Source: Diphasiastrum complanatum (Eukaryota > Streptophyta > Lycopodiopsida > Lycopodiales > Lycopodiaceae). From it: DNA of 64,000 nt. The stretch spans positions 51,158,841-51,222,840 of the forward strand of contig CM055095.1 of assembly GCA_029204225.1 (NCBI GenBank). The letters run 5' to 3'. Under the pieces are notes generated by a model, which was given only the letters and a program-made list of their open reading frames with translations, was not told the origin of the DNA and did no database searches. Below, piece by piece: positions 20,769 through 33,047 of the stretch. The stretch's first letter is position 1, and each line of letters starts with the position of its first letter. A program made the translations under genes and the position numbers.

Positions 20769-21405
20769 ATGGCAGCCCCTGGTGGTGCTCTTGGAGGTGC
20801 TCCTCAAGAAGTCAATCCAATCATTGTTAGAAGAGCACCCCGTTTGGATCTACCCAAATACAATGGATTAACAGATCCAGTTAGATTTCTTCAGATCTAT
20901 GCTGAATCTTGTGAAGTCTATGGCGAAATTTTTCCTCAAGATAAACTGAAGGTTTTTCCTATGACTTTAACAGGTGCAGCACAAGATTGGTACTATATTA
21001 AAGATGAAACTGAGCATACGGATTGAGAGATTGTTAAACGAGCCCTTATCACACGGTTCAAACCTCGAAAGTTCATGGAAGACCCTTTCTTACTTTTAAG
21101 TAAAATCAAAATGGGAAAGCGAGAAATGGTTCGAGATTACATTGAACAGGTGAAATGCCTCAGATATGAGTGCGAACCTGAGCTGATTAACAAAAATGCC
21201 ATGATTATGTGATCTTTGTCAGGTTTACCTAAAAGGATCAGACGTGAGCTGAAATGTCATAATGAGTACGCAATGTTGTAGAATGCTATGGATGATGCAA
21301 TTCGGGAGGAGGATGAAGATTCAGACGATGAGCCGAATATCAGTATGTTGTCTTATACAGCAGGGCAGACCACTACGACATCCACCACTATTACATCAAC
21401 GAATA
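20769..21405 (+). pseudogene. Gypsy family G gag, copy 1 (truncated)
   Basis: ATG at 20769 gives a frame with PIIVRRAPRLDLPKYNGLTD, RFLQIYAESCEVYGE, LTGAAQDWYY, a TGA at about 21024, then RALITRFKPRKFMEDPF, KREMVRDYIEQVK, LSGLPKRIRREL and an acidic AIREEDEDSDDE. It matches copy 2 (30472-31440). It has stops at about 21025, 21210 and 21280 and ends at about 21405 within SYTAGQTTTTST, where unrelated sequence starts. It is a capsid-like Gag (retrotransposon gag domain). Confidence 0.8.
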
Positions 21406-22140
21406 CCATGTTGATTTTCACACGTGTGGACTGTCCACTACATGTACTTGTGATCTCCTAAGGTGTGTAGATGCACCAAGATCAAGACTAGATTGAGATT
21501 CAAGATCAATCTTGAATCCTATGGCAAAAACACACTACTACATGCATTCAATCACTTCCAACTCTCACTCACACGTGTGGGAAGTATTCAAAAAATAATC
21601 TAAATAAAAACAAGCTGCTCTCCTCGGGTAGAGAGAGAAAATACATCAAGAGCTCTCGGGTAGAGAGAGAAAGCTAGAAATCCAAAAACTCACAAAATCC
21701 ATGAAATCACCAAATCAATTGATTTCAAAATGAGGAGTACAATGATACTAGTAGGTCCACGAGCTACCACTATGCTTAACTATGATTGGACCACATTTTG
21801 TCACCTCTTGATCCTATTGGATCATTGATCTATGCACCTCTTAATTCTATTGGACTATATTCAAGCACACCTCAATTTCCTATTGGACCTCACAAGGTTC
21901 CACCTCTATATCCTATTGGACCTCTTGGAATTCATCAAACAAAAACTTTACACTTGTCTACACTCTAATTAGCAAGTGTTTAGCCTCTTACTCTATTTTG
22001 GCTCAATAGTGGCATTACAAGTGGAAATGCATAATTTGCCATCTATGCCAAATTTATTCCTATCAACATCCTACACCTAGATGCTTGATGTAAAAAACAT
22101 AAGACCACTATATCTAACATAGATAATCTTTTTCAATTCT
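21406..22140. other. Unassigned sequence with short repeats
   Basis: No gene seen. It contains two cacacgtgtgg boxes (21419, 21570), a repeated ctcgggtagagagagaaa (21627, 21656) and several cctattggacctc motifs (21805-21925), so the small plus frame 21786-21968 is repeat-driven. Confidence 0.4.
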
Positions 22141-22142
22141 TC

Positions 22143-22395
22143 ACAAGTAATAGGCTTCGGCGAGTAATAGGCAGACGAGTTATAAACTGTAGGCGAGTAA
22201 TAAGGGATCGGCGAGTAATAACAAAGGCCAAGTGATAACTGAGGGCGAGCAATAACTGAGGGCAAGTAATGGAAGGTCGGCGAGTAGTAGCAATTTGGTG
22301 AGTAATAGAAACCGACGAGTAATAGAACGCGAGTAATAAGATACAAAATGGTATAACTCGCCCATATATATAGGAAAATTATAACTCGCCTACTA
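22143..22395 (+). repeat. Interspersed GGCGAGTAATA motif array
   Basis: About eleven copies or variants of the 11-mer GGCGAGTAATA occur between 22143 and 22335, with irregular 15-22 bp spacing, followed by two copies in the opposite sense (ataactcgcc at about 22354 and 22382). The minus frames over it (22077-22409) are products of the repeat. Confidence 0.75.
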
Positions 22396-22789
22396 CCATT
22401 TTTGGACATCAGTCTAATCTATGCCAAATCATCAATGTTTGCATTGTGCATAATTTGTTTTTCGATTGGCTGCCAGATTTACAAGATTTTCTAATCAAAA
22501 CATCCCGTTGTTTACTAAAAATGGCAATTTTGTCAAAAAAATGGGCCTAACATCGTGCGTTTCAGTCGGAATTGCTCTGGACGGATTTGATCATTTGTTC
22601 AATTGCAACATGGGATAATAATGGCAAGGATGGTGATTCCCAAAAATAGCATTCAGGACATTTCCGGGGCAATTTTACAAGAAAAATGAGAAATGAGAGG
22701 TAGGTCTGGAATTTTTACATAGGTCTTTCACAAGGGCAAGGGCAATGTGTACAAGGTGAAATTTTCTAAATACAGGATTTTGTCGATGC

Positions 22790-23280
22790 TTTTCCTAACT
22801 GCATAACTAAATCTCTATCTATTCTTCATTTGAGACTAAACTATACTAAGGGGCAACATTCTAGTCTAGTTGGGACAATCTATGGTATCCCTATCTTTCT
22901 AAGATTTCCAATTTAAACTACCTAGTTTAGAATTACTTAATCTAACCCTACCTGGTCTAGTCTATCTTACCGGCTAACCTACCTATCTTTCTAATCTACC
23001 GAACTATCTACCTAAATATCTAATCTACGGGTCATGGTCAACTGCTACCCTAATCTAAGGATCACGATCTAGTAGTTCTACAATTTATTAGATCTAAGTC
23101 TATCCTAGAACTAGTCTGAATCTACTCTAAAAACTATCTATTTTGATCTAATCTAAGTTCTATCTTCCTAGGCTAACTAGGGCTAACTATTCCTAACTAA
23201 CATGTTTATCTAATCTAGGGTCAACTAGCTAAGGAAATCTAATCCGGCCTAACCCATTCTATTTAATTTATCTATGGAAC
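22790..23280. repeat. Low-complexity CTAATCTA/CTATC-rich tract
   Basis: Cryptically simple sequence built from taatcta, ctatcta and ctaacct words. No coding or LTR feature is visible. Confidence 0.5.
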
Positions 23281-23399
23281 AAGGTCGGCAACTACATTGT
23301 TTCACTCATTTATGCAGACAAACTGTTTATGGCGATTGATGTTGCTTATCAGCAATTAATTTCTGAGAAGGAACTGGATGAATGTCAGTGGACTCCAAC

Positions 23400-23965
23400 C
23401 AACTGACAACCTAATTACTTAGTATAAATCAGCTATTCATACATCTCATTATAATGTTGTGAATTGCGAAGGAGTTGCGTGTTATAACACAACGCTTCCT
23501 GCGCTCTTATCAAGCAGATCATTCACGACCAGAAAGTATTGTATTCCAAGCTTGAACTCTCTTAAGCATTCTAGCTCAATCTTTAGAGTTTATTTTAGAG
23601 TTGCTATTGTGCTACTACTTTTTAACAAAGTTGCTTATTTCAGACTTAGTCAATTACTCAGAGATAGCTTAGAGTGCGTGGTTTTGATTCGCTATTACTT
23701 CCACTCATTTGCATCCGATTTGTTTTCTTACTGAATCAATCAAACTTCTTATTGCATTCAGTATGTGTCAAAATGTATGCATCTCTGTAATGTTTTGTAA
23801 CTGATAGAAATTGTCTGATAATTCAATACTTATGTTTGGCTACGTAATCACTTAGTTTCTAGTAATTTCAAGGTTAGTTACTAAAGATTGAATATGATTT
23901 CCATCACTACTATTTTGTTCAATATTGATAGGCGTAGTCATGCATTGGAAGTAGGAAATTTTTGC
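23400..23965 (+). repeat. Probable 5' LTR of copia element C
   Basis: An LTR must end at about 23965 (ttttgca) because a PBS follows at 23967. I cannot place its TG start; no obvious match to the 3' LTR start at 26453 was found. The plus frame 23459-23734 inside it has no domain. Confidence 0.4.
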
Positions 23966-23966
23966 A

Positions 23967-23979
23967 TGGTATCAGAGCA
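23967..23979 (+). promoter_or_regulatory. PBS of copia element C
   Basis: TGGTATCAGAGCA, tRNA-iMet type. Several further ggtatca variants follow (23990-24070, ttggtatcaaaata and similar), which look like decayed local repeats of the same word. Confidence 0.75.
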
Positions 23980-24300
23980 TTCTAATCTGGTATCAAAATA
24001 CTTTCTAATCTCTTATCAGATTGATCCATCATAGTATCAGTGCTAGATCATGATATCAGAGTAGTTATTACTACTCCCTTTATCTGAACTATCACGGTAT
24101 CATACTTGTGATCTCTATCAGGATCTAATACTATCACGATATTAGAGCACATGGCTCTAATACTTGATATCTTTTGTGATATCAAATTGATATTATATCT
24201 TCAGTTCATATCATCTTTTTCAGTATCAGAGAATTGATTTTCTATTATTGCCATTACTACATCTTAGCGTCATTGATACAATTGACAGACTAAGTTCCAT

Positions 24301-25120
24301 ATGAATTCTCAAAGTAAAGTCGGTCTTCTCGCAGACAAGCTGAATGGATCCAATTATCATTTATGGAAATTTAAGATAAAGACCTTGCTAATCGCCAACG
24401 AGTTGTGGGATGTTGTTACAGGTATCAAAGTGAAACCTGAAGACGACACAAAAGACTCAAAGTGGAAATCAAAGGATGGTAAAGCTTTCGCGCTTATCAT
24501 CCTCAATATATTAGATACGTAGATTGGACACATATCTGAAGCCAAAACTTCAAAAGAAGTTTGGGACATCATGAACTCACTATATGATGTGAGAGATGTA
24601 ACTACCAAGTTATACCTACGAAGAAAATTCTTCACACTCAAGATGTCAAATGGTGATTCTCTTCAAAGTCACATTAACCAATTTAAGAATATCTTGCAAC
24701 AGATGGCCGTTGTTGGATCAGTCCTAGACGATCAAGACGCAATTATGACATTGCTTTCAAGCATGTCCTCTACATGAGAACTGGGTGATGATCATCATGA
24801 CACACTTAGATTTAACTCTTACTAGAGTTATCACTATGTTGCTGCAAGAAGATAATTGAAGAAGTCAAGACACTTCATCTACTTTCTCATCTTAGGCTCT
24901 ATATGTCAAAAAAGGCTCAAAATGACAGAAGCGGAAAAGCTCCAAAAAGTCTGCAACGAATCAGAAGCCGACTCAAAGTCAAGGACAATCATCAAATCCA
25001 CAGTCGAAGAAGAAGATGTTTTGCAGGTATTGCAAGCACAATAACCATGAGATTCAGGATTGCCAAATTCTCAAAGAGAATAATGCATCCAAGCGACCTG
25101 ATCAACAAACAAATACAGTT
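24301..25120 (+). pseudogene. Copia element C gag
   Basis: ATG at 24301 gives KLNGSNYHLWKFKIKTLLIA, a TAG at about 24520, then EVWDIMNSLYDVRDVTTKLY, HINQFKNILQQMAVVG, ALL-type segment MTLLSSMSST, stop, and after a frameshift a zinc knuckle CRYCKHNNHEIQDC (about 25018-25060). This is the copia Gag order. Three or more lesions make it a pseudogene. Confidence 0.8.
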
Positions 25121-25149
25121 ATATCATCTCCCCAAGTCGAAGTAGACAA

Positions 25150-26004
<855 letters not shown>

Positions 26005-26059
26005 GCTATGCAGGTGAAGGTGGGGTTGACGCTCTCAGCGTTCGGACCCTATACTACAT

Positions 26060-26430
26060 TGACGACACAACATCCAATTTCCTGGAATAGTTGCAAGCAA
26101 TCTTCGGCAGCTCTATCTTCTACAAAATCAGAGTATATCGCAGCCTCTCAAGCTACAAAGGAAGCAATTTGGTTGAGAAACATACTTTCAGATATCAGTT
26201 CGAATCAATATGCTCTGTGATAATCAAAGTGTCATTGCCTTGTCAGTCAACCCTAGATTTCATTCTAGGAGTAAGCACATTGAATTGAAGTATCACTATG
26301 TCAGAAGCAAAGTTCTCGACAAAGAGGTCAGATTGCAATACTGTCAATCACAAGATACAACGGCAGATATTTTTACTAAAGCATTAAGCTTCGAAGCACA
26401 CATAAAGTTATGTGCGGAACCAAGGCATTC
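26060..26430 (+). pseudogene. Copia element C RNase H
   Basis: The frame reads ISWNSCKQSSAALSSTKSEY, IAASQATKEAIWLRNILSDI, a frameshift near 26205, then CDNQSVIALSVNPRFHSRSK, HIELKYHYVRSKV and TADIFTKALSFEAH. These are the standard copia RNase H motifs with the catalytic region (SSTKSEY...E.IWLR, CDN.S). It is followed by PPT ttaaggggaag at 26442-26452. Confidence 0.8.
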
Positions 26431-26452
26431 ATGGATTCAAATTAAGGGGAAG

Positions 26453-26715
26453 TGTTGGATTATTCTCCTTTCTACTAATTGACTAATCAATTTTTTATCT
26501 TCATCCAATTGTTTATCCCGATTTTCCCATGTTTTACACAGTCTTATAAACCCTTGGCTCATTGTCAGCTATGGACAGTTTACGCATTTGCTCTCTAAAC
26601 TCATTCATTCTACTATCTATAGATAGATAGAAGGAATTAGGTTGGCTTACTTGTAAGAAACAATTTAAGTTCTTTTTTCTTACTATATACTAGAAGTTCT
26701 AATACTTTTTGCTAA
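26453..26715 (+). repeat. 3' LTR of copia element C (truncated)
   Basis: It starts TGTTGGATTATTC right behind the purine tract. It runs to about 26715, where Helitron helicase sequence begins, so its end is probably lost. Confidence 0.55.
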
Positions 26716-26720
26716 ACTGA

Positions 26721-27190
26721 ATGATTATTCGTGCGGATTTTGAAGACTTAGTGTACCCGGTGAAGTTTTTGAATAGCTTGCAACCAAGTGGATGTCCTCC
26801 ACATAAGTTGGTTTTGAAAGTAGGAATCATAGTAATGTTGTTGCGATCAATTGCATCACACAAGGGACTTTGTAATGGCGCAAGATTGATTATACATACA
26901 TTGGATAGACTATTTATAGAGGTGGAGATAGTGACCCACAAAAATATAGACGGATTCTTATAGTGCCAAGCAATTCAGATTTGCCATTTGAATTGCAGAG
27001 AGTTCAGTTCCCTATTAGACCGGCATTCGCCATGACAATAAACAAGGCACAAGAGCAAACAATGGATATGATTGGATTGTATTTGCCATGACCCGTATTT
27101 AGTCATAGTCAGTTGTATGTTGCTAGAGTGCAAAATGCAGCAAGATCATTTTATATCTTAATTATTATCCTAGATATTCTGGTCGAATGA
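26721..27190 (+). pseudogene. Helitron Pif1-like helicase, C-terminal fragment
   Basis: Two frames give [50 protein letters not shown], then SDLPFELQRVQFPIRPAFAM, TINKAQEQTMDMIGLYLP and SHSQLYVARV. These are the last motifs of the Pif1-family helicase of eukaryotic Helitrons (L.L.vG..vMLLRN...GLCNGTR; AFAMTINKSQGQT; F.HGQLYVALSR). Changes include GQT to EQT and a frameshift near 26945. No Rep domain or Helitron terminus was seen. It is probably the 3' coding end of a dead Helitron. Confidence 0.75.
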
Positions 27191-27605
27191 ATTATCATAT
27201 TTTAGAATTGGATTCTAAAAATAGTTGTACTTGAGGGTTTTTTATGAATTGTCTGCCAGAGTTTGTGGGTAATTTCAGATTGTAATTATTATTTTTTCTT
27301 TAACTTTAGTCTCCTAAGTTAGGGAATATTTCACTCAGTGGTTCATGTAAGTGTTTGCATGAAGGTGATATTACTAACTTGTGGTGAGTGTAACCCAATT
27401 AAGAAATTTATCACTTAGTGTACTTTTCAAACTTGATTTGTACTCCAAAACAGAGATTAACAATTGGAAAAAAGGCTTATCACTAGATACTTGTTTGATA
27501 TAAAATTCAAACTAAGGATAATGATTTTCTCGGTTAATATTGAAAGTTAAAGGAACTGTTCCTGTAATTCTTTCATGTTTTAAGGAGCTTCTAAGGATAG
27601 AAGCA

Positions 27606-28080
27606 GTTTAAGGCCATATTCGGTTAAGGACATGGAATAGTCCTAATATGGTAGACCGGCCCACTAGTGTTGAAGATTATTGGTCATGCCGAGATTTAAT
27701 TCCAAGTCAAGGCCTGTTTGTGACTAATTACCTTGAGAGGAGACACTCTAATTGAGACATATGGAGAATTGCATGTACGTGTGACAGATATAGGCAGGAG
27801 GATTGCATGAAGAGATGTGATCTATTTATAGTTGACCTGCATGGGGATTGCATGGGTTCATGCACATGAATCTACTCTCTATATATTGAGGTAGGATTTC
27901 TCTCGTCGACATATTGGGTTTAGCATACCAATTTCTCTCTTCTCCTCTAGCTTTCACATGGCATGGCTTGGGGGCTAGATCTAGGTTTGATCTAGGTTTG
28001 GTTGGGCGGTTTGGCTCCATAGTCTCTCTTATTGTGTGCTCCTATCCTCATCTTAGAGGTTATTCCTTAGGGTCTATACA
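27606..28080 (+). repeat. Solo LTR, family L
   Basis: The segment from about aaggccatattcggttaagg to ggtctataca matches the LTR 56182-56672 and the inverse of 61316-61702 along its length. Here no PBS follows (28081 onward is microsatellite) and no PPT precedes it, so it is a solo LTR or fragment. The TG start is mutated. Confidence 0.75.
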
Positions 28081-28099
28081 CACTCTCTCTCGCTAGCCC

Positions 28100-28242
28100 A
28101 TGTGTCTCCCTCTCTCTCTCTCATACACACACACATACACATATACATATACATACATATATACATAAACATAAACATACACATATACATATACATATAC
28201 ATATACATACACATACACACAAATTTCCACACACGCACACTT

Positions 28243-28300
<58 letters not shown>
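28100..28300. repeat. Compound microsatellite (TC, CA/TA, GT)
   Basis: A tctctctc stretch, then (catata/cataca)n words to about 28230, then a pure GT run 28248-28300. The frames over it on both strands (28093-28512 minus, 28102-28386 plus) are repeat artefacts. Confidence 0.95.
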
Positions 28301-28303
<3 letters not shown>

Positions 28304-28980
28304 CTATTTGTGTGCATGTGGTGTGCATATGTATGGGTGCAACCATGCATTTTCCTCTCCTCATCCATGCATACACACTTTCTTAACTGAAAATGATGGG
28401 GAGGGGGATACATGTATAGGGAAAGTGCATATCCCCATACATTTGCACATTGTGTGCATTGGGGGTTGGCCCCAAAAAGATTCCACACCCTTCTTCCCAT
28501 CACTAAATTCAATATATTTCTCTAAATTCAAATATTTGAAGTTTGAAATTAAGGTTTTATTTTCTTCAGACACTTCAATGTGCTCTAAACTTTAGCCAAA
28601 TAATCTTTATTACATGGCTTTCTTTTTTATTTTGAATTACCAAAGTTTTACCCATAAATCACGAACATAAAAATTTTCTTGACTATCTTAAACTGCTTCT
28701 TTTCTTTTCAATTCTTCAAATTTCTATCTTGGCCCACCATTTTCGAGAATGTTTAACCACAAGCCCAGATTTACTATCTTTAACTCCAAAGGATCGAATT
28801 TTTTCAAAGACTCAAATTTCTCCAAAGGATTGAAGGACCCTTTCTACTGTCAAGTCAAATTTTTCAAAAGACTCGAATTTTTCAGAAGAATTTCAATAAA
28901 GCAGATTGGTTCTCTTCAGAAATGGATTGATGAATGTCCTTGCTCTCTATCACTTTTTCTCTATCTCCATGCTTTCTTTG
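28301..28980. other. Unassigned AT-rich sequence
   Basis: No gene or element signature apart from short tttcaaaagactc/aatttttc repeats at 28795-28890. It may include the start of the gypsy LTR that ends at about 29247. Confidence 0.3.
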
Positions 28981-28991
28981 GATTTATCAAT

Positions 28992-29247
28992 TGTTGGATT
29001 TGATTGTTATTGGGATTGCATGTTATTATATTATTTATGAGAGAGAAAGGGTAAGCTATCTTTGTTGTGGATCGTAGGGTTAATGGATGCTAGAGTTAGA
29101 TGTGAATTGTCCATTCATGTTGAAATCTGAACTATATTATCGCTCTCATGGGAATGAATCTATGTGTGATAACTAACTTCATCTCTTTGATGCTAGATTG
29201 ATTAGATCTTGGATCGAGGTTAGGCAAAGAAACAAATCCACTACAAT
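28992..29247 (+). repeat. Probable LTR end of gypsy copy 2
   Basis: A gypsy-type PBS begins at 29250, so an LTR must end just before it. TGTTGGATTTGATTG at 28992 is one possible start, but no second LTR copy is available to confirm it. Confidence 0.35.
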
Positions 29248-29249
29248 TT

Positions 29250-29267
29250 TGGTGCCGATGCCGGGGA
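29250..29267 (+). promoter_or_regulatory. PBS of gypsy copy 2
   Basis: TGGTGCCGATGCCGGGGA resembles the TGGCGCCGTTGCCGGGGA primer-binding site common in plant Athila/Tat-type gypsy elements, not the iMet type of the copia elements here. Confidence 0.7.
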
Positions 29268-29292
29268 GCTACGCCAATTTTTAGTTTGCAGC

Positions 29293-30471
29293 ATGTTTGT
29301 TGGATGGTTAGCATGCATTAGGCATCTTGACGTGGCATGAATAGTGTTAGAGCTGCATTTAGGATTAGTTTGAGAGTGATTTCTTGATTTGAGTGGATTT
29401 GCTTGTTTGAAATCTAATCTGATTGTAGAATAGGGAAATATATCCAGATACTAATATTCAGATCCATTTGGATCTGAGATATCAGAAAAAACAACAAAAA
29501 TCAGTCAAATCTACCAGATTTTGGTCAAAAAGAGACAAAAATTGTCATCAAAGTTGATAATTTTTTGTTCTCTTTCAGGAAACTTTTGCCGAGTTGTAGA
29601 CACCTTCGGTTTTGATCATAGAACCTTCAGTTTGAAAGGTGAAGAATCCTTCCCATCAGATTTCCAGAAACATCAAAAAAACTGTCAAAAAACACCAAAA
29701 AATCATCAAAACCCTAAAAATACAGAAAAAGAACCTTCGTCTGATTCACTGAGCATAGATGTGACTCAGATCTATCTACTGCCAGGTCGGCAAAGAATAA
29801 TACCAAAAATAAAAGGTTTTTCAGAAGATCAGTTGTCATATTGTCATATTTTTGCCAAAAAAAAAAGTCACTTTTTTTGTAAAATTACCATTATTACTCT
29901 TGATCCTTTGTCAAAACCTTCGTCGAGTTTTCAAAACATTCTATTTATAGTAAAATACTATTTTTGAGTTTGGCGAAGATTCTTCTTGTCCAGATCATAG
30001 AAAATCTTGATTTTTACCCTCGTCAAACTATAGAAACTATATTTTCTTGTGTCAGAAAACTTCATCGGGTTTACCCTAGTTTTATCTACGTCAGATCTTG
30101 CATTTGAGAGTTCGGCAAAGGTTATTTTCCAAAAAGTTGATCAGAGAGTGTTTTTTTTTTCAAAATAACATTGTTGGACCTTCGCCGAGCCAATCTTCGC
30201 CTAGAGAACCTTCGCCAGTACTATTTTTAGGTTTCAATTTTCTAGATCAAGTCTCTGTCAAAATTTGGGTCATATCTCATACATTTTGATTTGTATTCTA
30301 AGAAATTTTTCATTTTTTAGAAGTATTGATCGATCGAATTTTAAAATCTTTTTCATGATATAGAAATCAGATTCTTGAAAGTGAAACAGATCTAGCAGAT
30401 CTGATCTGAGATAGTTTAAATTGAAAAATCTAGATCCAATCTCATTGTCTGCTTGATTTAAATTTGTTAAG
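29293..30471 (+). mobile_element. Gypsy family G leader, copy 2
   Basis: About 1.2 kb of non-coding sequence, colinear with 19557-20768, between PBS and gag. It repeats the GAACCTTCGCCGAG-type motif several times (29580, 29728, 29920, 30060, 30110, 30178, 30208). Frames inside it lack domains. A long leader before gag is usual in large plant gypsy elements. Confidence 0.75.
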
Positions 30472-31440
30472 ATGGTTGCCCCTAGAGGTGCTCCTCAAGA
30501 AGTCAATCCTATTATTGTTAGAAGAGCACCCCGTTTGAATCTACCCAAATACAATGGGTTAACAGATCCAGTTAGATTTCTTCAAATCTATGCTGAATCT
30601 CGTGAAGTCTATGGCGAACTTTTCCCTCAAGATAAACTTAAGCTTTTTCCTATGGCCTTAACAAGCGCAACACAAGATTGGTACTATAATCAAGATGAAA
30701 CTGAGCGTACAGATTGGGAGATTGTTAAAAGAGCCCTTATCACACGGTTCAAACCTCAGAAATTTATGAGAGACCCTTTTCTACTTTTAAGTAAAATTAA
30801 AATGGAAAAGCGGAAAATGTTTTGAGATTACATTGAACGGGTGAAACGCCTCAGATCTGAGTGCGAACCTGAGCTGATTAACAAAAATGCCATGATTATG
30901 TGGTTTTTGTCAGGTCTACCTAAACGAATCAAACGTGAGTTGAAACGCCATAATGAGTATGCACTCTTGCAAAATGATATGGATGATGCAATTCGGGAGG
31001 AGGATGAAGATTCAGATGATGAGTCGAATATTAGTATGTTGTCTTATACAGCAAGGCAGACTACTAGGACATCCACCACTATTGCATCAACAAATGTCAA
31101 TGCTACTGCAGAAATGATGCTCAATGAGTTCGAGAAACTCGGGAAGAACCAGCAAAAACAGATGGAAAAGTTGCAGTCGCAATTTGACGAGAAGATCAAA
31201 GCATTGAAAGATTTTCATGGAAAAGTGAACAAGGAACCTGAAAAGTTTGCGAAGACTTTTCTTACCAGGGAGAATGTCTGGTGTTCTATTTGTACAGAAA
31301 ATCACACAGTGAATGAGTGTCCTCAATTGAAAAAACGAATGAAAATCAGTGTATGCCATTTGTGTAATTCGCCTGATCATGAGACTGCTTTTTGCAACTT
31401 CAATCCTCAAATAATTCAGCAATGCAGCTTGAGAAAGTGA
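30472..31440 (+). pseudogene. Gypsy family G gag, copy 2
   Basis: One frame from ATG 30472 to 31440 with a single TGA (30823-30825) inside. Capsid-like part: RRAPRLNLPKYNGLTDPVRF, LFPMALTSATQDWYYNQDET, RALITRFKPQKFMRDPF, LSGLPKRIKRELKRHNEY. Then an acidic REEDEDSDDESN, a coiled region KLGKNQQKQMEKLQSQFDEK, and two zinc knuckles CSICTENHTVNEC and CHLCNSPDHETAFC. Copy 1 reads through at the stop position (RDYIEQ), so the TGA is a later mutation. This is the best preserved Gag of the family. Confidence 0.85.
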
Positions 31441-31870
31441 ACAAAAGAATATCACTCTGCCAATACATCATAGACATTTTCCTAAGGAAGCAGTGGTGAT
31501 AGATGGCGGTTCAGGAGTTAACCTGATTTTTACATAGCTATGTGCAAAATGGGGCCTTACAAAGATCAAGCCTGTGACCTTTGCCATTAAGCTAGCTAAT
31601 CAAACGACAGTTCATCCGCGAGGAATGGTTGAAGATATGCTTGTCAGAATTGTGGGAGTACAGTTCGTCATTACTTTTGTAGTAATGGAATTACCCGAAG
31701 CACCAAATGTCTACCGAGTTCTATTGGGACGTCCATGGTTACGAGTTGCGCTAGTAATTCATAACTGGGGGATGGGGAAAATTACTTTTAAAAATCGTGA
31801 ACGTGCAGTCAAAGTTGATCCTACAACTTGGACTATCAGACCAGTGGTCCAAAAAGAAGATGATGATTAA
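31441..31870 (+). pseudogene. Gypsy family G aspartic protease
   Basis: The plus strand reads EAVVIDGGSGVNLIFT, stop, LCAKWGLTKIKPVTFAIKLA, then MELPEAPNVYRVLLGRPWLR and an end at 31870. DGGSG replaces the usual DTG/DSG; DGGS protease boxes are found in some plant gypsy lineages. The flap and the second half (LLGRPWLR) are present. One stop precedes the long frame starting at 31574. Confidence 0.75.
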
Positions 31871-32017
31871 TCAACAACGGATCATACTTGTGACCGACTA
31901 GAGAAAAATCTGGGAGTTCACTACGATTCTCAAATGGATACTATCAATTGGAATGAAGCTCTTGCAACAATTGATTGTACAGCAGGATATATGTGTCAAT
32001 AAGATAATCAGTCAGAT

Positions 32018-32557
32018 TTGAGTGAGATTTTTTTATTGGATCGAACCTTGGATACAACGATCACTTTTCCATTGAATGTGTTGAATGTAGCTTGGATATC
32101 AACGGAACCTATACTAGATCCGATTGAAGATGACCTCATACCTGTGAGTCATGCCTTGACTTATGATGACCATGTAGAACTTACGGATGTGCAGATTCTA
32201 AATCATATGGATCCGACCAGATTTGGAGTGCGTAATGTTCCCGATAAACCAACGATAAAATCGCCCAAAGCAGTTATATTGAAGGAAGATAGGATCACAG
32301 GGTCAATGATGAAGAAACAAGCCAAGCAACATTATAATACGGTCCTGAAATGGGAAAATCCTCCTCAAAAGATTGATTCAAAGAATGTGCCACCCTTACT
32401 GGATAAAGGCAAAGGAAAAGTCGAGGATGATTCTACAAGTCATATTCTAGCAAGATATCATCATCTCGAAAGTCATCACCTCCATGATCAAATCCTGCTA
32501 AGAAGGCTAAGCAAAGATCCAAGACAAGTCCTTTCGAAAAGGAACAAGCAAATGTAG
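32018..32557 (+). pseudogene. Gypsy family G, region after protease
   Basis: A 179-codon frame beginning MSEIFLLDRTLDTTITFPLN, with KSPKAVILKEDRITGSMMKK and a Lys-rich KGKGKVEDD end. It lies where the protease-RT spacer is expected. I recognise no domain. It is cut at about 32557, and the next sequence is already the integrase core end. Confidence 0.5.
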
Positions 32558-32568
32558 TCTAGCATGAT

Positions 32569-33047
32569 ATGCCTGAACATTACTATTCCAAAGGGAATGG
32601 CCAAGCTGAATCTTTCAGTAAGATTCTCTGCACCATGATGACAAAGACAGTTGAAGCGAGTCGGTCTGATTGGGAACATAAACTGTATGCAACATTATGG
32701 GCATTCAGAACTGCTTACAAAAATAGTACAAATCAAACACCCTTTCAATTGGTCTATGGTCAAGATGTTGTCATGCCGATTGAATTATTAATCTCATCTT
32801 TATACATAGCGACAACAGAACGATTAAATGATGATAAGTCTTTACAACTACGTCATGAAGCGTCGCACAAATTATGCGAAACTCGATTGATGGCAGTTCA
32901 TGCATTAGCAGCAGAGAAAGCCCGCCGAAAGGCATGGCACGATCGTCGATTGCACAAAAAAGATCTGAAAGCAGGAGATCTTGAACTGATGTACAAAACC
33001 AAGCTGATCAAGGGAAAGTTGAAGTTTACCGGTGAAGGCCCGCCGTA
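32569..33047 (+). pseudogene. Gypsy family G integrase, C-terminal half
   Basis: The frame reads HYYSKGNGQAESFSKILC, DWEHKLYATLWAFRTAYKNS, TPFQLVYGQDVVMPIELL and RKAWHDRRLHKKDLKAGDLE. The catalytic Glu (GQAE) and the C-terminal domain are intact, while RT, RNase H and the integrase N-terminus with the two Asp are deleted between 32557 and 32569. Inactive. Confidence 0.8.

Noticed and set aside
22143-22395. CRISPR-like array
   Set aside because: Motif is 11 bp, spacing is irregular, copies vary and include inverse copies, in a plant TE setting.
28093-28512. 139-codon His/Thr/Val/Tyr-rich frames on both strands
   Set aside because: Produced by GT, CA and CATA repeats.
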